A stretch of 64,000 nucleotides of DNA from CAZPMC01 sp964587755 (GTDB taxonomy: Bacteria > Bacillota > Clostridia > Acetivibrionales > DTU013), in the NCBI GenBank assembly GCA_964587755.1, contig CAZPMC010000002.1:1-64000 (forward strand). Direction: 5' to 3'. Each line of letters opens with the position of its first letter. The first letter of the stretch is position 1. This document shows, piece after piece, positions 51,070 through 59,570 of the stretch. The notes beneath the pieces were generated by a model, which did not search any database, was not told the DNA's origin, and saw nothing but the letters and a program-made list of their open reading frames with translations. Made by a program: the position numbers and the translations under genes.

Positions 51070-52023
51070 ATGAGAATTAGCGGAGTTACATATGCGGTCA
51101 GAAAGACACATACTTTTAGGAAGTTTCTACTGACTGTTCTTATTCTTATTCTTCTGAGCATCCTGGCACTTGTTTCGATTTCAGCATATTATAGCTGGCA
51201 GCTTCTTCACCCGGAGAGATTGCCCCTTGAAACATTTTCTGCAAACATTGTTCCTGAATACAGAGATATAAGCTTCCCAAGCACCGAAAAGTCTATAACC
51301 CTCAAGGGCTGGCTTTTTCAGGCCAAAAGAAGTGATAGGGCAGTTATTATTGTTCACTCCTATGGTAAAAACAGGCTGGAATACGGTATCGAGACCGTCG
51401 ATTTGATAAAAGAGTTATTAAATAAGAATTACAGCGTACTTGCATTTGATCTGAGAAACTCAGGTGAATCAGGCGGGAAGGATACAACCTTCGGCTATAA
51501 TGAGAAAAATGACGTACTGGCTGCCATAAAATATATGAATTCACAGGGTTATAAAAACATAACCCTTCTTGGTTTTTCAACTGGCGCTTCAGCAAGCATT
51601 CTCGCCTCTAGTGAAAGCAAATCAGTTGATGCAGTCATCGCCGACAGTCCATACGCCGATTTAGAGAAATACCTTTCCGGAAACCTTAATGTGCTGACTG
51701 GCCTGCCTGCCTTTCCGTTTAACAAAGCCATTACCTTTGCTATCAAAACTACAGGCGGTATAGAAATAGAAAAGGCCAGTCCCGTCAACGCATTGACGGA
51801 TACAGCCCCGAAAAATTTGATGCTTATCCACGGGAAAGAAAATGGACCTGTTCCGGTCATAAACAGCATCGAGCTGTTTCAGAAATACTCTGCATTAAAT
51901 TCTTCCGGATCCGAGTTTTGGATGGTAGAGGGCACCGGAAACACCACTGCCTTCGAAGCAGATAAGGATGAATATATCCGCAGAATATTCGATTTTTTAG
52001 ATCGAGTTTACCCTCAGGACTAA
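51070..52023 (+). CDS. Membrane-anchored alpha/beta hydrolase-like protein, triad lost
   Basis: A 317-residue protein: N-terminal membrane helix (about 17-40), then an alpha/beta hydrolase domain on the outer face. The nucleophile elbow LGFSTGAS holds Ser170. The expected acid (HGxxDxxVP) is Asn258 and the expected His (GxGHxxxFE) is Asn291, each one base change from the usual codon. It is probably inactive, or a binding protein. The ATG at 51070 fits AGGAGG; the TTG six bases upstream is too close. Divergent from the Tad operon. Confidence 0.85.
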   Translation: MRISGVTYAVRKTHTFRKFLLTVLILILLSILALVSISAYYSWQLLHPERLPLETFSANIVPEYRDISFPSTEKSITLKGWLFQAKRSDRAVIIVHSYGKNRLEYGIETVDLIKELLNKNYSVLAFDLRNSGESGGKDTTFGYNEKNDVLAAIKYMNSQGYKNITLLGFSTGASASILASSESKSVDAVIADSPYADLEKYLSGNLNVLTGLPAFPFNKAITFAIKTTGGIEIEKASPVNALTDTAPKNLMLIHGKENGPVPVINSIELFQKYSALNSSGSEFWMVEGTGNTTAFEADKDEYIRRIFDFLDRVYPQD

Positions 52024-52132
52024 AAACAATTTTGGTCGATTAGGTTTCGAAACAGGATGGGTCAACATGGCTGCATACCAACATCTGCGCATTAACGGTT
52101 ACAGGCTGTTTATATGCTTACAGAAAAATATA

Positions 52133-52212
52133 AGGCAGGTTGATAAGCAGATTAATAATCCTGTGAGGAACATTTACAGACTGTGAAATGTGGCGAAGTT
52201 GGAATGCAGCGG
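52133..52212 (+). repeat. Structured dispersed element, copy B
   Basis: Second copy of the element at 14671-14745, with the same CAGG...CCTG pairing, the ACATTT/AAATGT hairpin and GAAGTTGGAATGC. Sequence to about 52283 is also foldable, with GCAGC/GCTGC and GTAAT/ATTAC stems. It fills most of the 261-bp gap between the hydrolase-like and flgN-like genes, which are convergent. Confidence 0.6.
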
Positions 52213-52284
52213 CTAGTAGCTGCAAAGAGCAGACAGCTTCAGGCAACGTGTAATGGAGCGATTACAGGCTGTGTCCGACATTGC

Positions 52285-52770
52285 CTATTTTTTATTGTCG
52301 ATAAAAAAAGACGGCACATCCGGCGAATTGGGATTATAGGCTTGATTAATTCTTTTCCCCTGATTCACTCTTTTTATTTCCGAACCGAGCTTATCTAAAA
52401 GCTCCTTACTTGCTTTACTGTTTAGCTCTTCAATTTCACTAATTCTTTTAACCAGTGACATAACCTCATAGGTTTCTTCCTTCAACTGCTTTGCTTCCGG
52501 ATATGCCGCACTATTAATCTCATCAAGACTTTTCACCTTGGCTGCCGATTTTAGACCTTCAAAATAAGTAGTAAATTCTGAATCCAGCTTATCAATGATG
52601 TCAATTCTAAGCTGCTTTTCTTCTATGAGCTTATTGAGCGCATCAAGAGCTTCTGATTTTATTGCGGCAGTCTGACCATCGGTTAAAACAAGCATTTCTT
52701 TCAGAAGCTCTTTTTTCTTTGCAATGATTTTCACCATTTTTTCAAAATACTCTGCTACGGAAATATTCAT
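52285..52770 (-). CDS. FlgN-like flagellar export chaperone
   Basis: A 161-residue, almost fully helical protein with long coiled coils (KKKELLKEMLVLTD, LNKLIEEKQLRIDIIDKL). It lies 8 nt downstream of fliS and is the last gene of the flagellar operon. Size, helix content and position fit FlgN/FliT-type chaperones; sequence identity is not diagnostic. Confidence 0.7.
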   Translation of the reverse strand: MNISVAEYFEKMVKIIAKKKELLKEMLVLTDGQTAAIKSEALDALNKLIEEKQLRIDIIDKLDSEFTTYFEGLKSAAKVKSLDEINSAAYPEAKQLKEETYEVMSLVKRISEIEELNSKASKELLDKLGSEIKRVNQGKRINQAYNPNSPDVPSFFIDNKK

Positions 52771-52778
52771 AAATTCCC

Positions 52779-53183
52779 CTATCTTGCAATTTGTTCTTTA
52801 TTAACAGGCTGATTCTTTGCCAGCTTCATAGCCTGAGCCCAGGTATCCCGCAACTCTCTGGCAAAATGCAGTACCTCTTCAAGAATCTCTATATCTTTGT
52901 TGATATTTGCATCAATGAGTCTGCGATACATATAGTCATACAATAAGAAGAGCCCTTTAGACAATTCGTATGACATATCAAGGGTTACCTGAAATTCCTC
53001 AATAATATCCTCTGCTCTGCTAATGCTTTCATGTGCCTTTTCAATGTCATTGCTTTCTATTGCCCTTTGAGCCTGCAAAATAAATCTAATCAGCCCGTTG
53101 TACAGCATCAGCGTTAATTCCTCAGGGCTTGCAGTTAGTATTGAGTTTTGTTTGTATGCATTATAGCTTTCTGTGTGTACCAT
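52779..53183 (-). CDS. fliS: Flagellar chaperone FliS
   Basis: A 134-residue FliS, the cytoplasmic chaperone of flagellin. It shows YNAYKQNSILTASPEELTLM, LMLYNGLIRFI, and LFLLYDYMYRRLIDAN. Start ATG with GGGAG. 45 nt after fliD. Confidence 0.96.
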   Translation of the reverse strand: MVHTESYNAYKQNSILTASPEELTLMLYNGLIRFILQAQRAIESNDIEKAHESISRAEDIIEEFQVTLDMSYELSKGLFLLYDYMYRRLIDANINKDIEILEEVLHFARELRDTWAQAMKLAKNQPVNKEQIAR

Positions 53184-53228
53184 ATGTGCTCCCTTTCTAA
53201 AACCTTTTTTCGTCAGTTATATAAAGAA

Positions 53229-55133
53229 CTAAAATAGTGAAGAGATTTGCTGGTTCAGCCACGTGCTTTGCGTATTCATGTTGTTTATCAAAGTCTCAAG
53301 CTGTGCGAACTGACGGTAGTAATTGTTTTCTCTCATAATCAGCTCATCGTTCAGCTTCGCAATCTTAGCATCGTAATTGGAGATCTGCCGGAAGAGAAGG
53401 TTATTAAATTGTGACCTGTCTCCGACCGCACCCGCCTTTTCCAATAAAGCTCCTCTTTTGCCGCCTATGTCAGTAGTGCGGATATTATCCTGCAAAATAT
53501 CAGAAAGTCTGCTAATAAGACCGGATTCCTTAAACCGTTCTGTCTGCTTTTCCGAACTACTGATAGCTTCTTTATATGTTACATCGGATTGCTTTGTAAA
53601 AAGACTGATGACCATATCTGCATTTTCGCTTAAGGCAGCTTTCAGCTTAGCATCATCCACATACAGCTTGCCTTTATCGGACCATGAGCTTGACTTTATT
53701 CCGATAGAAGCAAGTGTCAGTCCGGTTCCTTCGACAGATTGAATCAATGCATTGCGCATCCTTGTAACTATTGATTTGAGCATTCCGTCGTTTGATAACA
53801 GCCCCGACTTCGCCTTTTCCTCCCAGTTCTTAATTTCCTCCTCTGTCATTACTGTTTTCTGTGCATCAGTAAGAGGGCTAAAATCATAGTATCTTTTTTC
53901 AGATGCCAATGTATTTATCTTATCAAGAACCTCATTATACTTTGCCACAAATCCCTTAATCAAATCCACGGCTTTTGACGGATCGGAGCTAACCGAAATA
54001 TTTACAGAAGCTTCNNNNNNNNNNGTGAAATTGTTGGTTGAGCGCGTAACGACTTGATCTCCGTGTACCCCGTCATTAAAGATAATGCTGGCATCGCGGC
54101 CTCTTACGTCGTTTGCAACAAGAGACAGGGAGGTCAGAAACCCTCCTGTGTTGTCACTGCTTGTTATACTCGCGGTCATCCCTGTTTCCTTTGATTCAAT
54201 CATAACTTTGTTATTTATGCTGTCATAGCTCATTTTTACATTTGCTGTGCTATCTGAATTAACAGCAGCCAAAATGTCATTCAACGACGTAGTCCTTGAG
54301 TCAAACTTGAACTCCTTGCCGTTAATTGTAAAGCTGATATCCTCTTCTGTTCCGTTTACTGCCAGTGGTATTGCAAACCTGTCCTTTATTTCGAAAAGCT
54401 TTGCACCCATATCCAGTTTGTTTGATATGTTTGAGGACGTAAACCCCAATTCAGCAAATCCGCTATTGTCATTTGCTTCTGCAATGACAAGGGTGTTTGT
54501 ATTGCTTGTTGAAAATGAGAGCTTGCCGGAATCTGCGCTCACAGTTATTTTATCGCTGCCGAACGCGGCATTAAGCTTACTTTGTAAATCATCGGTTAGG
54601 TCCGCTATGTCAGTAGGATTATCTTTTATTGTGATTTCCTTTTTAATACCGTTAAGTGAAACAATAATCTTGTTATTATTTGAAGCTTCACTTATTTGAT
54701 TAATATCGTTATCCGTCAGTACTTTGCCGGTAATGCTTCCTGCCGCAGCAGACCCTATAACTTTGGCAGATAATGCTGTCACAATGGAAGAAATGGTATA
54801 CTCACCGGCTCTCACTCCTGCTCCTGCTGAAGCTGAAAAATAAGCAGATGAATCCGCTCCGTCATATTTCACGGAATATGTGCTGTATGAAGCAGCATTA
54901 GTCATGTCCGTAGATTTCAAAGGGCTGAAATACTCACTGTTAAATCCCTGAAGTGCACTGATAATGGATCTGTAACCCTCTTGCTTCCACAAAAGCAATT
55001 GTCTGCTCTGTGAGACCTTATCAACCTTTGCCGCATCAAGCTGTATCAATGATTGAACAATACCGTCAACATCAAGACCGGAAAGCCCGGACATTCTTGT
55101 TATGCTATTATATACTGAACTAATCGGGCTCAT
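53229..55133 (-). CDS. fliD: Flagellar cap protein FliD, with assembly gap
   Basis: A 634-residue hook-associated protein 2, the filament cap. N-terminal block MSPISSVYNSITRMSGLSGL and C-terminal coiled-coil (LETLINNMNTQSTWLNQQI) are typical. The ATG at 55133 has GAAGGTGA, and the gene overlaps no other after that choice. Ten Ns at 54015-54024 fall in the middle domain, and the true gap length is unknown. The variable middle is normal for FliD. Confidence 0.95.
   Translation of the reverse strand: MSPISSVYNSITRMSGLSGLDVDGIVQSLIQLDAAKVDKVSQSRQLLLWKQEGYRSIISALQGFNSEYFSPLKSTDMTNAASYSTYSVKYDGADSSAYFSASAGAGVRAGEYTISSIVTALSAKVIGSAAAGSITGKVLTDNDINQISEASNNNKIIVSLNGIKKEITIKDNPTDIADLTDDLQSKLNAAFGSDKITVSADSGKLSFSTSNTNTLVIAEANDNSGFAELGFTSSNISNKLDMGAKLFEIKDRFAIPLAVNGTEEDISFTINGKEFKFDSRTTSLNDILAAVNSDSTANVKMSYDSINNKVMIESKETGMTASITSSDNTGGFLTSLSLVANDVRGRDASIIFNDGVHGDQVVTRSTNNFXXXXEASVNISVSSDPSKAVDLIKGFVAKYNEVLDKINTLASEKRYYDFSPLTDAQKTVMTEEEIKNWEEKAKSGLLSNDGMLKSIVTRMRNALIQSVEGTGLTLASIGIKSSSWSDKGKLYVDDAKLKAALSENADMVISLFTKQSDVTYKEAISSSEKQTERFKESGLISRLSDILQDNIRTTDIGGKRGALLEKAGAVGDRSQFNNLLFRQISNYDAKIAKLNDELIMRENNYYRQFAQLETLINNMNTQSTWLNQQISSLF
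54015..54024. other. Assembly gap (10 N) inside fliD
   Basis: Ten unknown bases in the FliD middle domain. The frame is kept across it, but the length is a placeholder. Confidence 0.95.
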
Positions 55134-55138
55134 ATTCT

Positions 55139-55522
55139 TCACCTTCTTTCATCAACAATAAGGCCTGCCAGCTCCATCATATTAGCTATCACGTCCAGGA
55201 TTTTCTTAGGGGGTATTTCTCTTACCACCTCATTTGTTCTATCGTCCACAACCTTTACAATTATGGCCTTTGTCCTGTCATGTACAGACATAACACATCT
55301 TCTGTTTGTGCCTTCCAGCATCTTATTTATTTTATCTACCGCATCAGATACCATTTCGTCACTAAACGGAAGATCAGTTTCTCTCTTTGAATTGTTTTGC
55401 TGTGGTTGGCTATCAGAAGGCCTGGACCTTTGTGGTATATATTCAACATCATTCACAAACTCAGCCGAGCCTGTACCAATAGTGAAGCTTGCATTTGCGG
55501 CATCCATGCCTGAAATTCTCAT
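55139..55522 (-). CDS. flaG: FlaG family flagellar protein
   Basis: A 127-residue FlaG, affecting filament length. The C-terminal block DRTKAIIVKVVDDRTNEVVR and EIPPKKILDV is diagnostic; the N-terminal 60 residues are variable. First gene of flaG-fliD-fliS-flgN; preceded by a SigD promoter. Confidence 0.93.
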   Translation of the reverse strand: MRISGMDAANASFTIGTGSAEFVNDVEYIPQRSRPSDSQPQQNNSKRETDLPFSDEMVSDAVDKINKMLEGTNRRCVMSVHDRTKAIIVKVVDDRTNEVVREIPPKKILDVIANMMELAGLIVDERR

Positions 55523-55622
55523 ATCTATCCCTCCATGAATAAAGAATCTTCAAATGTAACAATTACAAATCAAATATTTAAGATTAATAAAACCCATTAA
55601 TATTCAAAGTATCTTACAATAT

Positions 55623-55649
55623 ATATCGGCAAAAAATAAATTAGATTTA
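55623..55649 (-). promoter_or_regulatory. SigD (sigma-28) promoter of the flaG operon
   Basis: On the minus strand TAAA (55649-55646) and GCCGATAT (55630-55623) are exactly 15 nt apart, an exact match to the motility sigma consensus. It drives flaG-fliD-fliS-flgN and not the upstream glycan genes, whose last stop is at 55692. Confidence 0.85.
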
Positions 55650-55691
55650 TATAATTATTTATTTTTTTCCTCTTATTTTGCCTTTACTGCA

Positions 55692-56822
55692 TCAAGGCTT
55701 CTTTGCTACGCCTTTCACCACACTAATCACATATTCTATCTGTTCATCAGTCAAAGAAGGGTATATTGGCAAGCTGAGAAGTCTCTTGTACACTTTTTCA
55801 GCATTCGGACAACATACCTGTGCATAACCATTTCTTTGATAATACGGGTGCTTATAAACCGGAATATAATGTACATTAACGCCTAATCCTTTGGCACGGC
55901 ATTCATCGTATGCATCTATACGCGGCACATTTGTGACCTGTATCACATACAGATGATAACTGTTCAAGCAGCCTTCATCTTGCTGGGAAATGACGATGCC
56001 TTCCATATCGGAAAATGCTTCATCATATTTTGCAGCAATCTCCCGCCTTCGGTCTATAAATCTGTCAAGCTTTTTCATTTGACTAATTCCCAGGGCGCAC
56101 TGGATGTCGGTTATTCTATAGTTAAACCCCAGTTCTAGCTGCTCATAATACCAACCGCCTTCATTTCGGGTCATAAGGTCCTTATCTCTTGTAATTCCAT
56201 GTGTCCTAAACAGCTTTAATCGTTCATACAGTTTTTTATCATTCGTTGTAACCATTCCGCCCTCACCGGTTGTAATATGCTTCACCGGGTGAAAGCTGAA
56301 TACTGTCATATCTGATAAGCCCCCGATTTTCTTACCCTTATATTCTGCACCAAGAGCATGCGCTGCATCTTCTATTACAACTAAACCGTTCTTGGCGGCA
56401 ATCTCATGTATTGCACCTAAATTACATGGTTGTCCGGCAAAGTGTACAGGTATAATTGCTTTTGTTTTTGATGTGATTTTTCGCTTTATGTCTTCCGGAT
56501 CAATATTATATGTCCCTGGATTAATATCCGCAAACACAGGAATTCCGCCGCAGTATAGCACACAGTTTGCAGATGCCGCAAAAGTAATAGGGGTTGTAAT
56601 AACCTCATCTCCTTTAGAAATCCCGGCAGCAAGGCAAGCCACATGCAGAGCGGCTGTCCCACTGGATACAGCAATAGCATATTTTGCCCCTGCATATTCG
56701 GCAACAGTTTTTTCAAACTCTGCTATTTTAGGTCCCGTTGTCAGAAAATCAGACCTTAAAACCTCACATACGGCTTGAATATCATCTTCATCGATTGTTT
56801 GTCTGCCATAAGGTATATACAT
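55692..56822 (-). CDS. pseC: PseC aminotransferase of pseudaminic acid synthesis
   Basis: A 376-residue DegT/DnrJ-family PLP enzyme that makes UDP-4-amino-4,6-dideoxy-AltNAc. It shows YGRQTIDEDDIQAV, AVSSGTAALH, and the PLP lysine in FSFHPVKHITTGEGG. It is the last gene of the glycan cluster, after pseG. Start ATG with AAAAGGAG. Its substrate assignment rests on pseG and pseI being present. Confidence 0.93.
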   Translation of the reverse strand: MYIPYGRQTIDEDDIQAVCEVLRSDFLTTGPKIAEFEKTVAEYAGAKYAIAVSSGTAALHVACLAAGISKGDEVITTPITFAASANCVLYCGGIPVFADINPGTYNIDPEDIKRKITSKTKAIIPVHFAGQPCNLGAIHEIAAKNGLVVIEDAAHALGAEYKGKKIGGLSDMTVFSFHPVKHITTGEGGMVTTNDKKLYERLKLFRTHGITRDKDLMTRNEGGWYYEQLELGFNYRITDIQCALGISQMKKLDRFIDRRREIAAKYDEAFSDMEGIVISQQDEGCLNSYHLYVIQVTNVPRIDAYDECRAKGLGVNVHYIPVYKHPYYQRNGYAQVCCPNAEKVYKRLLSLPIYPSLTDEQIEYVISVVKGVAKKP

Positions 56823-56843
56823 TGTCTTGCTTCTCCTTTTCCT

Positions 56844-57860
56844 CTAATCTAAAAGATTGTTAACAATCCTATCTACTCCATGCCCATCTACCAAAGACTG
56901 CATCGCTAGGGATCTATCCTTCCTGGCTTTGAAATTGCTAACATAATATTTGATATTGCTTAGGATTTTTGCTATACATCCATCCATATCTTTTCTCACA
57001 TCACCCGAATAGGGCATTAGGCCCATCCTGTCAAAAGCTTCACATCCCATTATTTGATTGTCGGCAAATGAAAATGTCACTGAAGGCAAACCACATGCGC
57101 ATAATTCGTACACCGTTGAACCACCCGCAGTTACGGCAATATCACATTGCTTCATCAATTCCGACATGTTTTTCACATTTCTGTGTATAAAAACATTAGG
57201 TTGCGAAATAAGTCCAGTTTTATCATCAATTTTCGTGTATATCCCTGCAACTATGTGTATATTGATATCAGCCAGCTCTTTGTCACAAATCAGTTCCTTT
57301 GCTATCCTCCCGGCAGCGCCGAAAGTATCCGAACCACCTGTGGTTATTAAAATATTACAGACATTGTCATTGACATGGCGCTTAACACCCCGGAATTCTA
57401 TTCTAAGCGGGACATATTGAGGACCGAGGATTAGTTTGGTGTTTGTCCCTCTATATACCTGGGTGTAATTAAATTTATCAAAATAGACATTATAGTTTAT
57501 TAGACAGTCAACACAATATTTGAATTTATTGAGGTCGTCAATATAGATCAACTCAACATATCTCAAGAGCCTTTTAAAATACTGCTCAGTCACATAATAG
57601 CTGTCAATCAGAAGCTTATTGATATGGTACTTTTCTATGATTTCCTTCAATTTATCAATTTCAGAGTCCATATCATTCCATCTCGTGCCCAGTTGTATGC
57701 TTTGGAACTGATACTGCTCCGCAAGCATTTTCACTCCATCATCTGCTGATATAAAGAGCACATCTTCTTTTGCATTTCTTATTCCCTGTGCAATAGACAG
57801 GCATCGCATAAAGTGGCCTGTTGCTATTGTTTCATTAATGTCAACTCTAATACCAATCAT
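56844..57860 (-). CDS. pseG: PseG UDP-sugar hydrolase
   Basis: A 338-residue inverting glycosyltransferase-fold hydrolase that removes UDP from the 2,4-diamino sugar. It shows IRVDINETIATGHFMRCLSI and the donor-site block TAGGSTVYELCACGLPSVTF. Start ATG overlaps the formyltransferase stop by ATGA, so they are coupled. 21 nt before pseC. Confidence 0.93.
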   Translation of the reverse strand: MIGIRVDINETIATGHFMRCLSIAQGIRNAKEDVLFISADDGVKMLAEQYQFQSIQLGTRWNDMDSEIDKLKEIIEKYHINKLLIDSYYVTEQYFKRLLRYVELIYIDDLNKFKYCVDCLINYNVYFDKFNYTQVYRGTNTKLILGPQYVPLRIEFRGVKRHVNDNVCNILITTGGSDTFGAAGRIAKELICDKELADINIHIVAGIYTKIDDKTGLISQPNVFIHRNVKNMSELMKQCDIAVTAGGSTVYELCACGLPSVTFSFADNQIMGCEAFDRMGLMPYSGDVRKDMDGCIAKILSNIKYYVSNFKARKDRSLAMQSLVDGHGVDRIVNNLLD

Positions 57861-58516
57861 AATAATCCTTTTTTAAACTCCGAAATAATTACATTCCAAT
57901 TAAAATCTTTTCCTGCTATAAACTTCTCAAAATCCTTCCGGTTATGATACGAACCGCCTTCTGGTTGAGGCACCGCAGATATCTCTCCTTTAGCAATCTT
58001 TTCCCAATGTTCAAGCAAGAGAGCTGTTGCAGCATCATTTAAAGCGTTATAGGTTGTATGGAATGTTTCATTATTTTCATCAAAATTCAGTTCTTTCTGG
58101 AGAAGAATGTCTCCCGTATCCAGACCTTCATCTATCAAATGAATGGTCACGCCCTTGGGGGTGTTGTCAATAAAGCTCCAGAAATTCGGGTGTGCCCCTC
58201 TGTTCCACGGAAGCATTGAAATATGTATATTTATCATCCTGCCGCCCATATATTCAATGGCGCCTTTTTTGATTATGTGGGAATAATTATAGCTTATAAC
58301 ATATTTGGGCAAGACACTTTTCAATAATTCCTCATCAATGGGATCGCCGTAAATCACAGTATTTTCCCCCATATTTATTAATGACTCATAAAGCTTAAGT
58401 GAGTTTTGGTTGTTTGACAACAACACCACTCCGTCCCCGTCTTTTTTATTGCCTGCCCATTGGTATAAAAAATCCCTGTCCGGCCATTCTGCCGCAAGCA
58501 TTTGTCTCTTATTCAT
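57857..58516 (-). CDS. Formyltransferase-family enzyme in the Pse cluster
   Basis: A 219-residue protein of the formyl transferase family. The Asn-His pair in MINIHISMLPWNRGAHPN and the Asp in HLIDEGLDTGDIL form the catalytic set. It probably N-formylates an amino sugar using 10-formyl-THF. It occupies the place between pseG and pseI where an acetylating PseH might be expected. The start at 58516 fits GGGGAG; a start six bases earlier would overlap pseI by ATGA. Confidence 0.85.
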   Translation of the reverse strand: MNKRQMLAAEWPDRDFLYQWAGNKKDGDGVVLLSNNQNSLKLYESLINMGENTVIYGDPIDEELLKSVLPKYVISYNYSHIIKKGAIEYMGGRMINIHISMLPWNRGAHPNFWSFIDNTPKGVTIHLIDEGLDTGDILLQKELNFDENNETFHTTYNALNDAATALLLEHWEKIAKGEISAVPQPEGGSYHNRKDFEKFIAGKDFNWNVIISEFKKGLL

Positions 58517-58518
58517 CC

Positions 58519-59565
58519 TCATTCTCCCCGCTTAAGTTCAATCATTTCCAGACTCACCGGGGTGCCGGATTTTATATCATACTTTGCCTTCTTCCCTATT
58601 ATATCCTTTAAGTATTTTGGCTTAATTCCATATCCGGGCCTTACACTCCTGACATTTTCATTGGTTATCGTTTCGCCTTTTTTTATGTCTTTTGCAGTAA
58701 ATAAGGAACGCCTGAAAACAATACTTTCTTTTTCCCTTTCAGACAAGTCATAACACACTTCTCCTTTTGCCGCAACAGCCGCCCTTATGTCTCTGACCAT
58801 TGCGGAAAACTCCTCCGGTTCCAATGAAAAAGCAGAATCAGGGGTTTTTATTTCACGACTCAGGCAAAAATGCTTCTCAATAACGCTGGCGCCAAGGCTC
58901 ACGGCCACCACGGCGGCAAGGCTTCCCATAGAGTGGTCGGAAAATCCTACCGCCACACCGAAGCGTTCTTTCATATCAGGTAAAACGGCAAGGTTCATAT
59001 CCGGATAGTTGGCAGGATACTCACTTAAGCATTTAAGTAGCACTATCTGCGTATTTCCTTGTCCTTTGCATGCATCAACTGCATCCTGAATATCTTCAAC
59101 TGAACCCAGCCCGCAAGAGATTATCATTGGCTTACCTTTACCAGCCGCGTACTCTATTAAAGGAATATCCACCAACTCAAATGAAGCAATTTTAAAAAAC
59201 TCAACACCTAGCTCATCTAAAAAGTCAACTGCGGTCCTATCAAAGGGAGTGGACAAAAAATCCAGTCCCACTTTATCACACTCATTCTTTATAGCCGGAT
59301 GCCACTCCCATGGTGTATAGGCTTCCTTATATAAATCATGCAGCTTGTATCCGTCCCAAAGGCCGCCCTTGATTTTAAAATATTCATTATCACAATCAAG
59401 AGTCAGTGTATCGGCAGTATAGGTCTGAATCTTCAGACAATCTGCTCCTGAGTCCTTCGTAGCCCGTACTATCTCCAAGGCATTCTCCAATTCGCCTGCG
59501 TGATTGGCCGACATTTCAGCAATGATATATACCCCGCCGGAGTTCACTTTGTCAAATAATTTCAT
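58519..59565 (-). CDS. pseI: Pseudaminic acid synthase
   Basis: A 348-residue NeuB-family enzyme condensing PEP with the 6-deoxy diamino sugar. It shows YIIAEMSANHAG, DCLKIQTYTADTLTLD and the C-terminal SAF domain from about residue 285. The ATG at 59565 has GGTGATG; 12 nt more upstream overlaps the preceding gene. NeuB or LegI is less likely given PseC and PseG. Confidence 0.93.
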   Translation of the reverse strand: MKLFDKVNSGGVYIIAEMSANHAGELENALEIVRATKDSGADCLKIQTYTADTLTLDCDNEYFKIKGGLWDGYKLHDLYKEAYTPWEWHPAIKNECDKVGLDFLSTPFDRTAVDFLDELGVEFFKIASFELVDIPLIEYAAGKGKPMIISCGLGSVEDIQDAVDACKGQGNTQIVLLKCLSEYPANYPDMNLAVLPDMKERFGVAVGFSDHSMGSLAAVVAVSLGASVIEKHFCLSREIKTPDSAFSLEPEEFSAMVRDIRAAVAAKGEVCYDLSEREKESIVFRRSLFTAKDIKKGETITNENVRSVRPGYGIKPKYLKDIIGKKAKYDIKSGTPVSLEMIELKRGE

Positions 59566-59570
59566 ATTCA

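Noticed and set aside
55692..59565. Legionaminic acid pathway
   Set aside because: The PseC, PseG and PseI layouts favour the pseudaminic route; no LegB or LegC-type gene is seen.
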